The notes under the pieces were generated by a model. It was not told where the DNA came from and did no database searches. It saw only the letters and a program-made list of their open reading frames with translations. DNA of 7,396 nt, taken from contig JAJRTM010000341.1 of the NCBI GenBank assembly GCA_024278285.1, positions 1-7,396 on the forward strand. The letters run 5' to 3'. A program made the position numbers and the translations under genes. Below are positions 6,365-7,396 of the stretch, piece by piece. Each line of letters starts with the position of its first letter. Position 1 is the first letter of the stretch. The stretch comes from Planctomycetota bacterium. GTDB lineage: Bacteria > Planctomycetota > Planctomycetia > Planctomycetales > Planctomycetaceae.

Positions 6365-6712
6365 TTAACGTGCCACCCCGTTGAGGTCTTCCAGGTTTGT
6401 CTTCAACGCAGCAGGGTTCATCGCGACAAGCGTATCAACTTCGTCACCAGGAGTAAGAATATCGTTACTCGAAAAGCAAAGCTGAAACCCGCTGACCCCG
6501 CCCACTGTTCCGACAGGGGCGCGAATCTCCGCAGGAAAATCGGGAAGCGTACTGACATCGTTCCCGAACATGGCAGAAACATTCGTAAACTGCGTCCCGA
6601 CCAACTGCATCCCGTCGCCACTGTCTCCACAGAAGCGAATAACAACAGAATCGATCTCTTCGGAGGGCTTCACTGCACTTAGCCCATTTGTACTTACGTC
6701 TACTGGCGACAT
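6365..6712 (-). CDS. korA: korA, 5' part: N-terminal gamma domain, cut short by the frameshift
   Basis: This 115-residue frame carries the start of the gamma domain: [20 protein letters not shown] (23-42), a glycine-rich loop typical of the family, [20 protein letters not shown] (57-76), and [18 protein letters not shown] (93-110). After Asn111 the frame leaves the family sequence (GVAR, then TAA at 6367-6365). A full gamma domain is about 180-190 residues, so this piece alone would not fold as a complete domain. The ATG at 6712 is preceded by AAGGGAT, at a long spacing, and by AGG close to the start codon. It is the true start of the kor operon as far as can be seen; no gene lies upstream within the window. 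Confidence 0.83.
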   Translation of the reverse strand: MSPVDVSTNGLSAVKPSEEIDSVVIRFCGDSGDGMQLVGTQFTNVSAMFGNDVSTLPDFPAEIRAPVGTVGGVSGFQLCFSSNDILTPGDEVDTLVAMNPAALKTNLEDLNGVAR

Positions 6713-6990
6713 GACCTATCTTATCCCTTGCGGCATCATTTTGGGTAAAATGAGATGAAAATCTAACGGTAACGCGACACAACACTGGAAGAATATCGGC
6801 TTAAAATCGGCATAACTGCGATAATCCTCCCAACTTTCCTGAATTATCGCCATTCTTGCACTGACTGGTACAGATGAAAAGTGTTGGCGCGTCGATTTGG
6901 CAAAGATTATCGGGAAAGTTTTCAATTTGGCTGGTGCTGAGTTAGGATTGACCGAACAATAACTGTCACATCGGTGTTCATTTTTTGTAG
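6713..6990. other. Gene-free upstream region of the kor operon
   Basis: About 280 bases with no convincing gene: a 96-codon frame on the minus strand (7006 to 6716) resembles no family I know and runs into a repeat arm. The promoter of korA-korB should be here on the minus strand, but I cannot point to clear -35/-10 boxes. It contains the inverted repeats described at 6818-6850 and 6832-6920. Confidence 0.5.
6818..6850. promoter_or_regulatory. Inverted repeat GCGATAAT / ATTATCGC upstream of korA
   Basis: GCGATAAT (6818-6825) and ATTATCGC (6843-6850) are perfect 8-bp complements with a 17-base spacer, about 105 bases upstream of the korA ATG. A further GATTATCG occurs at 6905-6912. AACTTTCC at 6832-6839 is also complementary to GGAAAGTT at 6913-6920. 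The cluster could be a regulator site for the operon. Half-sites are short and partly AT-rich, so chance is possible. Confidence 0.35.
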
Positions 6991-6994
6991 GATG

Positions 6995-7129
6995 GCGCGC
7001 TTGCACCCATCTTCGCGTGCCGGTTTGCGTTCCATAACAGAAAAGAGTTGGAACAGTTATGATCCGACGATGGATTCACCGGTGTTAAATTAATGACATG
7101 GAGACCACATTTGATGGGTGCAAGCACGC
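6995..7129. repeat. 17-bp imperfect terminal inverted repeat around about 100 bases
   Basis: Bases 6995-7011 and 7113-7129 are reverse complements with 16 of 17 matches (mismatch at 6998/7126); the shared core is CTTGCACCCATC against GATGGGTGCAAG. The enclosed 101 bases have no open gene. The form is that of a small non-autonomous element or a dispersed intergenic repeat. Its right end overlaps by one base the left end of the next element at 7129, so the two touch or one inserted into the other. No transposase is in the window. Confidence 0.6.
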
Positions 7130-7396
7130 TGTTGTTTATACATAAGTGTTGTCCCGGAGGGACATTGGCAAATAGCCCCAGGTTTTAACCTGGGGTATTG
7201 GTTGCAAGAGGATGAAGTCCTGTAGGGACGACGGAATTTCAAGCAATGAGGCTCGAAATAATCATGACCATCGTCCCTTCGGGACTACATATGAACTGGG
7301 GCGACAACCCCGGATTAAAATCCGGGGCTATTTGCCTCTGTCCCTCCGGGACTGATGATTCAGCTTTGTCTGAAAATACTTATGTATAAACAACAG
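7129..7396. repeat. About 268-bp nested palindromic element with 19-bp terminal inverted repeats
   Basis: The outer ends 7129-7147 and 7378-7396 are perfect 19-bp inverted repeats (CTGTTGTTTATACATAAGT and its complement). Inside, 7151-7179 pairs with 7324-7352 over 29 bases, with only the 3-base middle unmatched: GTCCCGGAGGGAC and GGCAAATAGCCCC are both mirrored exactly. Further in, 7217-7231 pairs with 7271-7285 (13 of 15). Two local palindromes sit between, CCCCAGGTT-TT-AACCTGGGG (7176-7195) and CCCCGGATT-AA-AATCCGGGG (7308-7327). GTCCC-GGA-GGGAC is itself a small hairpin. There is no coding capacity. It fits a MITE- or REPIN-like element, or a structured RNA locus; the right end coincides with the window end, so the boundary needs flanking sequence. 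Confidence 0.75.

Larger units (their letters stand above)
4833..6712 (-). pseudogene. korA: korA: fused gamma-alpha subunit of 2-oxoacid:ferredoxin oxidoreductase, split by a one-base frameshift
   Basis: The two adjacent reading frames (6712 to 6365 and 6260 to 4833) together make one KorA-type subunit. The region between them, read in the downstream frame, gives [11 protein letters not shown] followed by [17 protein letters not shown]. This is the expected continuation of the gamma domain, joining NLEDLN directly to [10 protein letters not shown]. The span is 1880 bases; one added base gives 626 residues plus a stop, the normal size for fused KorA (about 610-630). The break lies in CCCC at 6376-6379 (GGGG in the coding sense): one more G would read Asn-Gly-Gly-Gly-Thr. 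There is no other stop or decay in the gene, and korB is intact. It may therefore be a sequencing or assembly error in a functional gene, a very recent mutation, or, less likely, recoding. It is labelled pseudogene only because the frame is broken as given. Confidence 0.8.

Noticed and set aside
6370..6390. Programmed -1 ribosomal frameshift in korA
   Set aside because: The coding sequence CTC AAC GGG GTG has no X-XXY-YYZ slippery heptamer, and a four-G run is short for transcriptional slippage; an indel or read error is the simpler explanation.
6716..7006. A 96-codon open frame on the - strand upstream of korA
   Set aside because: Its start falls inside the 6995-7011 repeat arm, it ends four bases before the korA start codon without recognisable domain content, and it lacks a convincing ribosome-binding site.
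6995..7396. CRISPR array from the many short repeats at the right end
   Set aside because: The repeats are inverted and nested, not direct and evenly spaced with unique spacers, and no cas gene is present.

Overview
The window looks like a stretch of chromosome from a planctomycete, possibly a Gimesia-like member of the Planctomycetales. This is an inference from three things: gaps crowded with short palindromic repeats, a DnaA-family protein lacking the N-terminal domains, and a fused gamma-alpha 2-oxoacid:ferredoxin oxidoreductase. No rRNA or other marker is present, so the taxon is not proven. Base composition looks close to balanced.

Left part (1-2401, + strand): the last 39 codons of a thioredoxin/TlpA-like protein; a roughly 280-bp gap with three inverted repeats; a short DnaA-family protein (400-1419) that has the AAA+ ATPase and the DNA-binding domain but no domain I or II; a gap packed with repeats (1420-1603); and a TrmH/SpoU-family 2'-O-methyltransferase most like RlmB (start probably 1628, end 2401).

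Middle and right part (2484-6712, - strand): a type II secretion/type IV pilus inner-membrane protein (GspF/PilC family), then, further to the right, the two genes of a 2-oxoacid (probably 2-oxoglutarate):ferredoxin oxidoreductase. Transcription of the latter runs leftwards, korA (fused gamma-alpha) then korB (beta, TPP and Fe-S). Together these two subunits would decarboxylate a 2-oxoacid to its acyl-CoA and reduce ferredoxin. The korA gene is split by a one-base frameshift in a run of four C (+ strand 6376-6379). The lost reading can be reconstructed with no other defect, so this is either a sequencing error or a very recent mutation.

Right end (6713-7396): no gene is visible. It holds the upstream region of the kor operon, then two abutting inverted-repeat structures, the second a roughly 268-bp nested palindrome reaching the window edge.

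I see no CRISPR array, tRNA, rRNA, transposase or defence system. The points most worth a second look are the korA frameshift, the divergent short DnaA, and the density of palindromic, REPIN-like elements: every gap except the 65-bp korA-korB spacer carries a clear one.
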